Shown: piece by piece, positions 47,185-56,307 of the stretch | Layout: each line of letters opens with the position of its first letter | Position numbering within the stretch: position 1 is the first letter of the stretch | The notes under the pieces: generated by a model | Database searches by the model: none | What the model saw: the letters and a program-made list of their open reading frames with translations, nothing else | Told to the model about the DNA's origin: nothing | Position numbers and translations under genes: made by a program | Source of the DNA: Streptomyces sp. XM4193 | GTDB lineage: Bacteria > Actinomycetota > Actinomycetes > Streptomycetales > Streptomycetaceae | Assembly (NCBI RefSeq): GCF_023072595.1 | Contig: NZ_JALLGK010000013.1 | Span: 1 to 64,000, forward strand | Direction of reading: 5' to 3' | Length of the DNA stretch: 64,000 nt

Positions 47185-47335
47185 CGCCTGTCGCCGCTTC
47201 GGCCGCAGACCCCGCCGCGACCGCCCGAGCAGGCGGCCCCGCCCCGTGTTCCGCGACGGAGCACGGGGCGGAGTGCGTCCCGCTGTGCGGACGCCCACCG
47301 GCTCCCGGGCGCCGGTCGTGCGGCGCCGGCGGGGG

Positions 47336-48310
47336 TCAGTTCCACGGCGCCGGCGAGAGCGCGCGGCCGGTGCGCCCGTCCTGCGGTCTGCGCCGCGTGC
47401 CGCGCAGCGCGGGGGCCCGTACCGCGTGGGTGCGGGTGCCGCCGTGCGGCGGCCCGCCCGTACCGCCACGGTGCCGGTCGGACGCGGCCGGGCTGCTGCT
47501 CGCCCGGTCGGCAGCCGGACGCACCGGCCAGGGCGTCCCGGTGCCGACCGGCGGCGGGGAGAGGAACGGCAGCCGCACAGCGCCGCGCATTCTGGCCCAG
47601 TAGACCTCGATGTGCTCCTGGATGCGGGCGATCACCGGTTCGCCCCAGGGCAGGGCCAGCAGGATCAGCAGCCCGGCGGCCCAGCCGAGGAGGACGTCGC
47701 TGACCCAGTGCGTACCGAGGTAGACCGTGGTCGTGCCCACCCCCAGGGCGAAGACCGCGGCGAGGATCGAGAGCCAGCGGCGGGCTCTGGGCGTACTGGC
47801 CAGATAGGCGAGCACGCCCCAGGTCACGACGGCGTTGGCCGTGTGACCCGAGGGAAATATGTCCCCGGTCAGGAACATCTCGTTGGAGCCCATGATGTTC
47901 GCGTAGTGCGGTCCTTCGCGGCCCATGCCCAGCTTGGCCGCTCCGACGGTCACGTTCAGCGCCAGCAGCGCCGAGGCCAGTACGAGCAGCGGCCGTATCG
48001 TCCGCTGCCGCCAGGAGCGCCAGCCGAGCCAGGCGGCGACCAGCACCGCGGTCGGCCCGCGCTGCCCCATCACGACGAAGTAGTCGAGGAACGCGTGCAG
48101 CTCCGGCCACTGCTTGTACGGGCGGAAGAGCATCACCTGCCAGTCCATCCGGACCAGGAGCGAGGTGTTCAGCACGGCCACGACGATCGCCACGTAGAAC
48201 CCCAGCGTCGCCGCGAACAGCGACCGGCGCACGGCACTCATGCCGGGGGGCGGGATCGTTGGCCGCACTGGCTCCTGCTCCAGGCGGGCGAGGACACGGT
48301 CGGTACGCAC
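47336..48310 (-). CDS. PAP2-family membrane phosphatase
   Basis: This 324-residue protein has about six membrane segments and the three phosphatase motifs: KLGMGREGPHY near residue 127, FPSGHTANAV near 152, and YLGTHWVSDVLLGW near 199. PAP2 enzymes dephosphorylate lipid phosphates such as phosphatidate, undecaprenyl or decaprenyl-phosphoribose intermediates. The last 85 residues are a disordered Arg/Gly/Pro tail. Substrate unknown. Confidence 0.92.
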   Translation of the reverse strand: MRTDRVLARLEQEPVRPTIPPPGMSAVRRSLFAATLGFYVAIVVAVLNTSLLVRMDWQVMLFRPYKQWPELHAFLDYFVVMGQRGPTAVLVAAWLGWRSWRQRTIRPLLVLASALLALNVTVGAAKLGMGREGPHYANIMGSNEMFLTGDIFPSGHTANAVVTWGVLAYLASTPRARRWLSILAAVFALGVGTTTVYLGTHWVSDVLLGWAAGLLILLALPWGEPVIARIQEHIEVYWARMRGAVRLPFLSPPPVGTGTPWPVRPAADRASSSPAASDRHRGGTGGPPHGGTRTHAVRAPALRGTRRRPQDGRTGRALSPAPWN

Positions 48311-48551
48311 GCAATAGAGATTACAGCGGGTGACGGCAGTCGCCGCTCTCGGGACGGCCTTCGTAATCTCGATGTGATGTGGAATGTGGTCTGCGCCGCA
48401 CTTCCGGCCTGCGGTGTTACCGCCTTTATGGACTCCCGGTTTACCTATCCACGGATAATCCGGAGAGCGCGGTACTTGGATTCTCCTTTACTTACCGTGC
48501 AGTCCATCGAGGATTAACCGGAAAAGCACCGGCCACTTCCCGCTCCGCCGC

Positions 48552-49847
48552 TCACGGCGGACCGGATCCGTGCAGCCAGAACGCTCCGTACACCGCCGCC
48601 ACCGCGCTCAGCAGACCCAGTGCGAGGACCGCGGTCCGGGTCCGCGACCGCGCCATCGCCACCGCGAGCGGCAACAACAGCGGAAAGGCCGGCAGCAGCA
48701 GCCGGGGCTTGGAGCCGAAGTACCCCTTGGCACACAGCGCGAGTGCCACCACCAGCGCGGTGTACGCCAGCAGCGCCGGCGGCTGGCCCCCGCGGAAGCA
48801 GAGCACCAGCGCCCACACCACCAGGCCCACCCCGGCGATCAGCGCCAGCCCGGCGAGCAGCTGGAGCGGGCCGCCGACCAGGAACCCGCCGACGAACCGG
48901 GCGAAGGCGAGCCCGCCGTCGAAACCGTTGCCCCATTCCCCCTGCACGTCCAGATAGCCGGTGACGCTCTCCCGGCGCACACCGACCCAGGTCGCGTAGC
49001 CGAGGAAGCCGACCGGTGCCACCAGCAGCCCGCACACCGCGCGCACCGGCAGACGTCGTTCGCGGTACAGCCGCAGCGCCGCGGTCACCCACAGCGCGGC
49101 GACCAGCGCCGCACCCACCGGCCGCGTCAGCCCGGCCAGCGCGGTCAACCCGCCGGCCCACACCCAGCGATCGGTGAGAACCGCGTACAGCGCCCACGCG
49201 GCAAGCGCGGTGAAGAGCGATTCGCTGTACGCCATCGACTGCACGATGCCGACCGGAACCGCGGCCCACAGCACGGCGAGCAGTGTGCCGGCCCGGCGCC
49301 CGTGCAGCAGATCGCCGATCGCGAAGAGCCCCCAGGCCGCGGCCAGGGAGGCGACCGCGGACACCAGCAGGCCCGCGTCGGCGACCGAGAGGGAGGTGAC
49401 CTCGGCGATGCCGCGTTCCAGCCAGGGCAGCAGGGGGAAGAAGGCGAGATCGGGGTGGGTGGCGCCGTCGTCGAGCACGGCGGTGTAGCCGTAGCCGTTC
49501 TCGGCGATGCGGGAGTACCAGAGCGAGTCCCAGCGGGCGGAGAGCAGTTGCCGGCCGTCGCGGTCGCTCAGCCCGGCCCAGACCAGCAGCACCACGGCGA
49601 CCAGCGTCCGTACGGCCGCGTAGGCCAGCAGGGCCGGCGCCGCGTGGCGCAGCGCGCGTACGGCGCGGTGCCCGGTCCCGCCCGGGGCCGGGCCGCCCGC
49701 GGACGGCGGCGCCGGGGAGCGACGCGGCCGGGGCACGGGGCGCGGGCCGGTGTCGCGGCCGGTCTCGGGGGTCCGGTACGGGCCCGGGATCCGGCTTCGG
49801 GGTATGTGGCCCGTCCCGGTCTTCGGGCGGCCGTCTGGATCGCTCAC
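48552..49847 (-). CDS. Multi-pass membrane mannosyltransferase-like protein
   Basis: This 431-residue protein has roughly ten hydrophobic segments. ARWDSLWYSRIAENGYGYTA near residue 100 and THPDLAFFPLLPWLERG near 125 match the PIG-V/GPI-mannosyltransferase-II-like and related GT-C families, which use polyprenyl-phospho-sugars. GTG at 49847 is preferred because the upstream extension is non-conserved. The N-terminal 55 residues are Pro/Arg-rich and cytoplasmic. Likely role: protein or glycolipid mannosylation at the outer membrane face. Confidence 0.88.
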   Translation of the reverse strand: MSDPDGRPKTGTGHIPRSRIPGPYRTPETGRDTGPRPVPRPRRSPAPPSAGGPAPGGTGHRAVRALRHAAPALLAYAAVRTLVAVVLLVWAGLSDRDGRQLLSARWDSLWYSRIAENGYGYTAVLDDGATHPDLAFFPLLPWLERGIAEVTSLSVADAGLLVSAVASLAAAWGLFAIGDLLHGRRAGTLLAVLWAAVPVGIVQSMAYSESLFTALAAWALYAVLTDRWVWAGGLTALAGLTRPVGAALVAALWVTAALRLYRERRLPVRAVCGLLVAPVGFLGYATWVGVRRESVTGYLDVQGEWGNGFDGGLAFARFVGGFLVGGPLQLLAGLALIAGVGLVVWALVLCFRGGQPPALLAYTALVVALALCAKGYFGSKPRLLLPAFPLLLPLAVAMARSRTRTAVLALGLLSAVAAVYGAFWLHGSGPP

Positions 49848-50132
49848 CCGCCCGATTATCGGCCACCGCCGGACGGGCTCCGAGAGCGGGCCGCGACGTC
49901 GCCGCGCACCGGTCGGGCTCTCACGGCCCGCCCGTTGTTGCCGACCTGCGCTCGGGGCGGCGACCGGGCCTCGCGTACGCTGTTGCGGCACCCGCCCCTC
50001 CGGCAGCCCTGACGCCCTATCAAGGGGCCCGGCGCCGACGCGGGTGGTGGAGCGGCTGTACGGACACCGGACGGTTGTGTGCGCCGGCGGCTCGCGACAG
50101 CCCCTAGAGAAGCGACGGGTCAACAAACAGGT

Positions 50133-51881
50133 ATGGGTGCCAAGTCAAACCGCTGGACCGTGCTGGTCGTTCTGTGCGCGAGTCTGCTGCTGGTGACCGT
50201 CGACGCCACCGTGCTGCACGTGGCGATACCCGAGGTGTCGGCCGATCTGCGCCCGGGGCCGATGGAACTGCTGTGGATCGTCGACGCCTATCCGCTGGTG
50301 TGCGCCTCGCTGCTGATCCTCTTCGGCACGCTCGGCGACCGGATCGGACGACGCAGGGTGCTGCTGAGCGGCTACGTCGTATTCGGGCTCGCCTCCACCC
50401 TCGCGGTGGTGGCCGACAGCCCGGCGCTGCTGATCATCGCCCGGGCGCTGCTCGGCGCGGGCGGCGCGATGATCATGCCCGCCACGCTCTCGATCCTGCG
50501 GCAGGTCTTCCCCGACCGGCGCGAACGCGCCCTGGCCATCGGCATCTGGAGCGCGGTCGCGGCGATCGGCGCCGCGATCGGGCCGCTGGTGGGCGGGGCG
50601 CTGCTGGAGCACTTCTGGTGGGGCTCGGTCTTCCTGCTCAACATCCCGCTGATGATCCTGAGCGTCCCCGTCGGCCGGATGCTGCTCCCCGAGTCCACCG
50701 GCGACCGGGAGGGCCCCTGGGACGCGGCCGGCGCGCTGCTCGCCGCCGTCGGCCTGTTCGCGGTCATCTTCGCGATCAAGCGCGCCGGCGGCGGTGACCC
50801 GCTGGCGCCCGACACCGCGGCCGCCCTGGTGCTCGGCGCCGGCCTGCTCACCTTCTTCGTGGTGCGGCAGCGGAGGCTGGCCCACCCGCTGATCGACTTC
50901 ACCGCGTTCGCCCGGCCCGCCTTCGGCACGGCGGTCGGCTGCATTGTGCTGACGGTGATGGCACTGGTCGGGCTGGCCCTGATCGCCGCCCAGTACCTCC
51001 AACTGGTCCTCGGCCTCTCGCCGTTGGAGACCGGTCTGCGGCTGCTGCCGCTCTCCGTCGCCGCCGTCACCGCGGGACTGCTCGGCCCCCGCGTACTGCC
51101 GCTGATCGGGCCCCGCCGGATGGTCGCGCTCGGCTTCCTGGCCACCGCCGTCGCCGTGCTCGCCCTCAGCTCGCTCGGTGCGGACGATAACCCGGCCGTG
51201 ATGATCTCCGGTTTTGTCCTGCTCGGCTTCGGGCTGGAGACCACTCTCTTCGGCTGCTACGAGTCGATGCTCAGCGATGCGCCTCCGCGCGAGGCCGGTG
51301 GCGCCGCGGCGATCGGCGAGACGGCCTACCAACTCGGCGCCGGACTCGGCATCGCGGCACTGGGCAGCGTCATGCACGGTGCGTACGCCGCCGCGTTCCG
51401 CCGCGACGAGGAGATCGCCGAGAACAGCGGAGCCGCGGGCAACTCGCTGAGCGAGGCGTACGCCGTCGCGGACGATCTGGGCGACGCGGCCGGCGCCGCA
51501 CTGCGCGACCACGCCCAACTCGCCTTCGTGCACGGGATGCGGGCGGCGCTGGTGGTCAGCGCCGTACTGCTGCTCGGCGGTGCGCTCGCCGCACTGCGAC
51601 TGCCCCGGGCCCTCGCGCCGCGGCGCACCCCGGTGCCCGAGCAGAGCCGTGCCGAGCCCGATTCCGGCGGCAGCCCGCGCAGTGTGCCGAGCCAGGGGGC
51701 CGGTCGCCGCGACCCGGACCGCGGTGAGCGGCCAGGCCGCCGGGCAGAGCTCGCCCACCAGGACCGCGAGGACCCGGACGACGTCCTCCCGGGCCGCGAC
51801 GAGCCGGGCGAGGACGGCACCGGTACGGCCCGGGGCGGCGACGGCGGGACCCGCTTGCCGAGCCGGATTACCCGGCCGTAA
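50133..51881 (+). CDS. MFS drug exporter, DHA2 (EmrB/QacA) family
   Basis: This 582-residue transporter is probably of 14 membrane segments. LLLVTVDATVLHVAIPEVS near residue 17 is motif D1. LFGTLGDRIGRRRVLLSG near 64 is motif A, and ALLGAGGAMIMPATLSILRQ near 107 with the following GIWSAVAAIGAAIGPLVGG is motif C of antiporters. The C-terminal 85 residues are hydrophilic and disordered. No adjacent TetR gene is seen. The substrate is unknown. Confidence 0.93.
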   Translation: MGAKSNRWTVLVVLCASLLLVTVDATVLHVAIPEVSADLRPGPMELLWIVDAYPLVCASLLILFGTLGDRIGRRRVLLSGYVVFGLASTLAVVADSPALLIIARALLGAGGAMIMPATLSILRQVFPDRRERALAIGIWSAVAAIGAAIGPLVGGALLEHFWWGSVFLLNIPLMILSVPVGRMLLPESTGDREGPWDAAGALLAAVGLFAVIFAIKRAGGGDPLAPDTAAALVLGAGLLTFFVVRQRRLAHPLIDFTAFARPAFGTAVGCIVLTVMALVGLALIAAQYLQLVLGLSPLETGLRLLPLSVAAVTAGLLGPRVLPLIGPRRMVALGFLATAVAVLALSSLGADDNPAVMISGFVLLGFGLETTLFGCYESMLSDAPPREAGGAAAIGETAYQLGAGLGIAALGSVMHGAYAAAFRRDEEIAENSGAAGNSLSEAYAVADDLGDAAGAALRDHAQLAFVHGMRAALVVSAVLLLGGALAALRLPRALAPRRTPVPEQSRAEPDSGGSPRSVPSQGAGRRDPDRGERPGRRAELAHQDREDPDDVLPGRDEPGEDGTGTARGGDGGTRLPSRITRP

Positions 51882-51925
51882 CGTCGGTCGAACCCTCGTC
51901 CGATCCACGCCGCCGGAGGCCGCCG

Positions 51926-53113
51926 ATGTCCCGTTCGACCCTGCCGCCGTTCGACCCCGCCGATCCGCTCGGCATCGACGACCTGCTGTCGCCCGAGGAC
52001 CTGGCCGTCCGCGACACCGTACGGGCCTGGGCCACCGACCGGGTGCTGCCGCACGTCGCCGACTGGTACGAGCGCGGAGAGCTCCCCGTCATCCGCGAGC
52101 TCGCCCGGGAGCTCGGCGCGATCGGCGCCCTGGGCATGCCGTTGGAGGGTTACGGCTGCGCGGGCGCGTCCGCGGTCCAGTACGGACTGGCCTGTCTCGA
52201 GCTGGAGGCCGCCGACTCCGGCATCCGCTCGCTCGTCTCCGTCCAGGGCTCCCTGGCGATGTACGCGATCCACCGCTTCGGCTCGGAGGAGCACAAGCAG
52301 CGCTGGCTGCCGGGAATGGCCGCGGGCGAACTCATCGGCTGCTTCGGTCTGACCGAGCCCGACCACGGGTCGGACCCCGCGGGGATGCGCACCCGCGCGC
52401 GCCGCGACGGCGGCGACTGGGTCCTCGACGGCCGCAAGATGTGGATCACCAACGGTTCGGTTGCCGCGGTCGCGGTGGTCTGGGCGCAGACCGAGGACGG
52501 CATCAGGGGCTTCGTCGTGCCCACCGACACCCCCGGCTTCTCCGCGCCGGAGATCAAGCACAAGTGGTCGCTGCGGGCGTCGGTGACCAGCGAGCTGGTG
52601 CTGGAGGGCGTACGGCTGCCCGCCGACGCCGTACTGCCGGAGGCGGTCGGTCTGCGCGGCCCGCTCAGCTGCCTCAGCCACGCGCGGTACGGCATCGTCT
52701 GGGGTGCGATGGGGGCGGCCAGGGCGAGCTTCGACGCCGCTCTCGACTACGCCGGTGCCCGCGAGCAGTTCGGCCGGCCGATCTCCGGATTCCAGCTGAC
52801 CCAGGCGAAGTTGGCGGACATGGCCGTCGAGCTCCACAAGGGAGTGCTGCTCGCCCACCACCTCGGGGTGCGGATGGACGCGGGCAGGCTCCGCCCGGAG
52901 CAGGTGAGCTTCGGAAAGCTGAACAACGTGCGGGAGGCGATCGAGATCTGCCGCACCTCGCGCACCATCATGGGTGCGAACGGGATCTCGCTGGAGTACC
53001 CGGTGATGCGGCACGCGACCAACCTGGAATCGGTTCTGACCTACGAAGGCACCGTGGAGATGCACCAGTTGGTGCTGGGGAAGGCGCTCACCGGCCAGGA
53101 CGCGTTCCGCTAG
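51926..53113 (+). CDS. Acyl-CoA dehydrogenase, glutaryl-CoA dehydrogenase type
   Basis: This 395-residue flavoprotein has CFGLTEPDHGSDPAGM near residue 134 and KMWITNGSVAAVAVVWAQ near 170 (FAD/substrate domains), RYGIVWGAMGAARASFDAAL near 255, and the catalytic Glu in LTYEGTVEMHQLVLG near 373. The GSDP and YGIVWG signatures point to glutaryl-CoA dehydrogenases, which oxidise and decarboxylate glutaryl-CoA to crotonyl-CoA in lysine/tryptophan breakdown. In actinobacteria such enzymes can have other acyl-CoA substrates. Confidence 0.92.
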   Translation: MSRSTLPPFDPADPLGIDDLLSPEDLAVRDTVRAWATDRVLPHVADWYERGELPVIRELARELGAIGALGMPLEGYGCAGASAVQYGLACLELEAADSGIRSLVSVQGSLAMYAIHRFGSEEHKQRWLPGMAAGELIGCFGLTEPDHGSDPAGMRTRARRDGGDWVLDGRKMWITNGSVAAVAVVWAQTEDGIRGFVVPTDTPGFSAPEIKHKWSLRASVTSELVLEGVRLPADAVLPEAVGLRGPLSCLSHARYGIVWGAMGAARASFDAALDYAGAREQFGRPISGFQLTQAKLADMAVELHKGVLLAHHLGVRMDAGRLRPEQVSFGKLNNVREAIEICRTSRTIMGANGISLEYPVMRHATNLESVLTYEGTVEMHQLVLGKALTGQDAFR

Positions 53114-53403
53114 GGAGCGCGGCCGCGGGCGTCGGCGCAGCCGGGCGGAGAGCGCGCGGGCGGGCGGCGGGAAGGCGCGCGTTCCGGGTGCTCGCCGGTC
53201 GATGAGGGCGCTTGCGTCCGGCCGTCGGCCGGCCTTCGCGCCGGTGCGCGCGTCCGCCGGAGATTCGCCGGACCGATTACCGCCAACGCAGGTGGTTGCG
53301 GTGGGCAGTTGGACGTATGCCGTCTACGCCGAACGCGGCAGACCGCGTCCAGCAGATCGTGACCGCACCCGCTGCCGCCCTCCTCGGCGGCAGCGGACGC
53401 GGG

Positions 53404-53850
53404 TCAGCTCTGGTTGAAGAATCCGCCTTCGGTCGTTCTGCGATCCTCGCCGGTGAGGATCTCGTAGTCGGGCGGGGTCAGCAGGAAGACCCGGGTCGCC
53501 ACCCGCTCGATGGAGCCGCGCAGCCCGAAGGTCAGTCCGGCCGCGAAGTCCACCACTCGCTTGGCGTCGCCCGGCTCCATCGCGGTCAGGTTCACGATCA
53601 CCGGAACGCCGTCCCGGAACAACTCGCCGATGCCCCGGGCGTCCCGGAAGCCGTCGGGAGTGACGGTCGCGATCCTGGTGCCCTGGTCCTGGGCCGTCTC
53701 CGCGGTCGCACGGATACGGGGGTCGGTCACCCACGTCTCGCGTGCGGCGTCCCCGGGCTCGGGCCCCTCGGCGTAGTCATCGTCGTAGTAGCGCATTTCG
53801 CTGTCGTCGACGAGCCCAAGCCATGCACTCGCCTTACGCACCGATCCCAT
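53404..53850 (-). CDS. sflA: SepF-like cell division protein (SflA-type)
   Basis: This 148-residue protein begins MGSVRKASAWLGL, an amphipathic membrane-binding helix, and ends with the SepF core (DUF552): VPVIVNLTAMEPGDAKRVVD followed by FAAGLTFGLRGSIERVATRV. The ATG follows a perfect AGGAGG. Streptomyces encode SepF in the dcw cluster plus SepF-like proteins SflA and SflB. I recall SflA at this position in S. coelicolor (SCO1749), acting on FtsZ during sporulation and branching control. The symbol rests on that recollection. Confidence 0.88.
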   Translation of the reverse strand: MGSVRKASAWLGLVDDSEMRYYDDDYAEGPEPGDAARETWVTDPRIRATAETAQDQGTRIATVTPDGFRDARGIGELFRDGVPVIVNLTAMEPGDAKRVVDFAAGLTFGLRGSIERVATRVFLLTPPDYEILTGEDRRTTEGGFFNQS

Positions 53851-54115
53851 GACGCCTCCTCTCGCGTGCGGTCTGTGCTGTCCGCACGCCTATCGTCCTG
53901 CATGAGGCGGATGATGCGCCAAGCGGATATGCGCCTCGGGCGGGTTTCGTGACAGTTCTGGTGCAGAACGGCAGCTCCCGGAGCTGCGGTGTTGCGGTAT
54001 ACGAGTGGTGGTGGAGGGAAAGATCACGTCTCTCCCGCCGCAAGGGTGAGTGACAGCCCAAAAGAGTGAGTCACACACCACCATGACGCGTTGCCAGTTC
54101 GACGGGGTGGGTTGA

Positions 54116-55261
54116 GTGTTCGGAATCATCAGACCGTGTTCACACCGGCTGAGTAAACGGTTGCGCACGGAATGGATGGCCCATCTGTGCGGCCTCTGCC
54201 TCGCGTTGCGCGCCGATCACGGCCAGTTCGCGCGCGTGGCCACCAACTACGACGGGCTCGTGCTCTCCGTTCTGACGGACGCTCAGCTTCCGCGGGAACT
54301 GGCGCCCGAGCGCCGTACGGCCGGACCGTGCCCGCTGCGGGGGATGCGCACCGCCTCGGTCGCCAAGGGGCAGGGAGCACATCTGGCGGCGACGGTCTCG
54401 CTGGTGCTGGCCTCCGCCAAGCTGCGCGACCACGTCCTGGACGGCGACGGCGCGATGAGGCGGCGGCCGGTCGCCGCCGCCGCGGAGCGCGTCGCGCGCA
54501 GCTGGGACCTCGGCGGCGAACGTGCGGGCGCCGGGCTGGGGTTCGACACCGCGGTCCTGCTCGACGCGGTCGGCCGCCAGCAGGAGCTGGAGTCGGCGGC
54601 GGGCCCCGGCACCTCCGTCCTGACGGTGACCGAGCCGACCGAGCTGGCGACCGCGGCGGCGTTCGCGCACACCGCGGTGCTCGCCGGCAGACCCGGCAAC
54701 TCGGCGCCGCTGCACGAGGCGGGCCGGCTCTTCGGTCGGCTGGCCCATCTGCTGGACGCCGTGGAGGACCGTGCCGCCGACCAGCAGGCCGGCGCGTGGA
54801 ACCCGCTCACCACCACCGGCACCGACGCTGCCGAGGCGCGTCGCCTGTGCGACGACGCGGTGCACGGTATTCGACTGGCGCTCGCGGAGGTGGAGTTCAC
54901 GGACTCGGCGCTGGCGCACCGGCTGCTGGTGCACGAGCTGGAGCACGCGGTGCAGCGCACCTTCCAGCCCCACGCCCACACTCCGCATCCCGCCTCGCCG
55001 TGGGTGAACCAGCCGCCGGGCGGCTGGCCGCCGCCCCCCGAGCCGCCGCGCCGTCGAGGACTGCTGGCGGGCTGTCTGGTGTGGAGCGGCCTGTGCTGCA
55101 CCTGCCAACTGTGCTGCCGCAGCGAGTACCAGGACCCCTGGACGGGAGAGCCGCGCGAGGGCTGGTGCGACAAGTGCGACTGCTGCTGCGAGGGCTGCGA
55201 CTGCTGCAGCAGCTGCAGCGAGTGCTGCAACTGCTGCAACTGCTGCAACTGCTGCGACTGA
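54116..55261 (+). CDS. DUF5685-family protein with a 23-cysteine tail
   Basis: This 381-residue protein belongs to DUF5685. The N-terminus MFGIIRPCSHRL followed by HLCGLCLALRADHGQ carries conserved Cys/His residues that may bind metal. The middle (about 80-290) is helical. A Pro-rich linker precedes a tail from residue about 322 with 23 cysteines, many as CC pairs, ending CCNCCNCCNCCD. No signal peptide is obvious. Function is unknown; a metallothionein-like or redox-sensing tail is inference. It is divergent from sflA across 265 bases. GTG start. Confidence 0.88.
   Translation: MFGIIRPCSHRLSKRLRTEWMAHLCGLCLALRADHGQFARVATNYDGLVLSVLTDAQLPRELAPERRTAGPCPLRGMRTASVAKGQGAHLAATVSLVLASAKLRDHVLDGDGAMRRRPVAAAAERVARSWDLGGERAGAGLGFDTAVLLDAVGRQQELESAAGPGTSVLTVTEPTELATAAAFAHTAVLAGRPGNSAPLHEAGRLFGRLAHLLDAVEDRAADQQAGAWNPLTTTGTDAAEARRLCDDAVHGIRLALAEVEFTDSALAHRLLVHELEHAVQRTFQPHAHTPHPASPWVNQPPGGWPPPPEPPRRRGLLAGCLVWSGLCCTCQLCCRSEYQDPWTGEPREGWCDKCDCCCEGCDCCSSCSECCNCCNCCNCCD
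55223..55258 (+). repeat. 9-bp tandem repeat encoding CCN units
   Basis: Three exact copies of TGCTGCAAC (55223-55249) and a fourth variant TGCTGCGAC encode the CCN-CCN-CCN-CCD end of the DUF5685 protein. Tandem identity at the DNA level makes repeat-number change by slippage likely. Confidence 0.92.
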
Positions 55262-55509
55262 CGCGGGTGGAGACGACCCCGCGGTGACGGTCCCGCGGTG
55301 ACGACCCCGTCCCGTGCCCTGGTTCTGCCCTCCCGCGCTGCTCCTCCCGCACCGCCTCTCCTGTCCGTCCCGGTTCCCGTCCGTCCTGTCCGTTCGGTGA
55401 GCCCTGTCCGTTCGGTGGTCCTCGCTTCCGCCGACCGAGCGGGTGTGCCGCACGGCGGGCCGGGGCCGGTCGCGCACCCGCACCGAGCCGCTGTGGCAAC
55501 TTGACCGGC

Positions 55510-56307
55510 ATGACTACTGAGGAAGAGGCGGTGCGGCGGGCCTGGCAGGAGTGGCACCAGCAGCGGTTGGACGTCGTACGCGCCCCCTACGGTCCGCTCT
55601 CGGTCACCGGGACCCACTGGCTCGCCGACGCGGACTCCGAGGGCCGGTTGGCCGACGTGCCCGGACACTGGGCCGCCTCGGGCGACGGGGTGCGTGTGCA
55701 CGCGGACGTCCTCGAGGGCCTGTTCCACCGGGGCGAGCCGCTGGTGGGCGGCACACTGCTGGTGCCGGAGGCGAACGATCCCGCCGCCGCGCGGCTCGCC
55801 CACGGGGAGCGCCGCTTGGAGCTGCTGCGGCGCGAGGGGGAGTGGGCGGTGCGGGTGCACGATCCCGACGCGGCGGCCCGACGGACCTTCAGCGGTGTGC
55901 GCACCACGCCCTTCGACCCGCGGTGGGTGCTGCGGGGCACCTTCCGGTCGTACGGGGAGCGGCGAACGGTCCGGGTGGCGAACGCCGACGGTCGGGAGCG
56001 CGGTCTGGAGCTGGCGGGCACGGTGGAGTTCACGCTGCCCGACGGCGGCTCGGCCGGCCTGCGGGTGTCCTCGGTGGGCAGTGGTGCGCTCTGGGCGGTC
56101 TTCGCCGACGCCACGAGTGGCGGGACCAGTTGCCGCTTCCGTTTCCTGCGGACCGGGGTGCCGGCCGCGGACGGCACCGTCACGGTCGACTTCAATCGGT
56201 CGACGCTTCCGCCGTGCGCTTTCAGCGACCATTTCCTCTGCCCTTTCCCTCCGCCCGGCAACACCCTGGGAGTGCCGGTGCCGGCCGGGGAGCGCGACGT
56301 GGCGTAG
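55510..56307 (+). CDS. DUF1684 family protein
   Basis: This 265-residue protein has the family pattern: WQEWHQQRLDVVRAPYGPLS near residue 11, VTGTHWLADADSEGRLADVP near 31, KVPR-like central region, and the hallmark C-terminal VDFNRSTLPPCAFSDHFLCP followed by FPPPGNTLGVPVPAGER. DUF1684 proteins are widespread with no proven activity. ATG at 55510 is used; a TTG 3 codons upstream is possible. There is no clear ribosome site, so the mRNA may be leaderless or short-leadered. Confidence 0.9.
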   Translation: MTTEEEAVRRAWQEWHQQRLDVVRAPYGPLSVTGTHWLADADSEGRLADVPGHWAASGDGVRVHADVLEGLFHRGEPLVGGTLLVPEANDPAAARLAHGERRLELLRREGEWAVRVHDPDAAARRTFSGVRTTPFDPRWVLRGTFRSYGERRTVRVANADGRERGLELAGTVEFTLPDGGSAGLRVSSVGSGALWAVFADATSGGTSCRFRFLRTGVPAADGTVTVDFNRSTLPPCAFSDHFLCPFPPPGNTLGVPVPAGERDVA

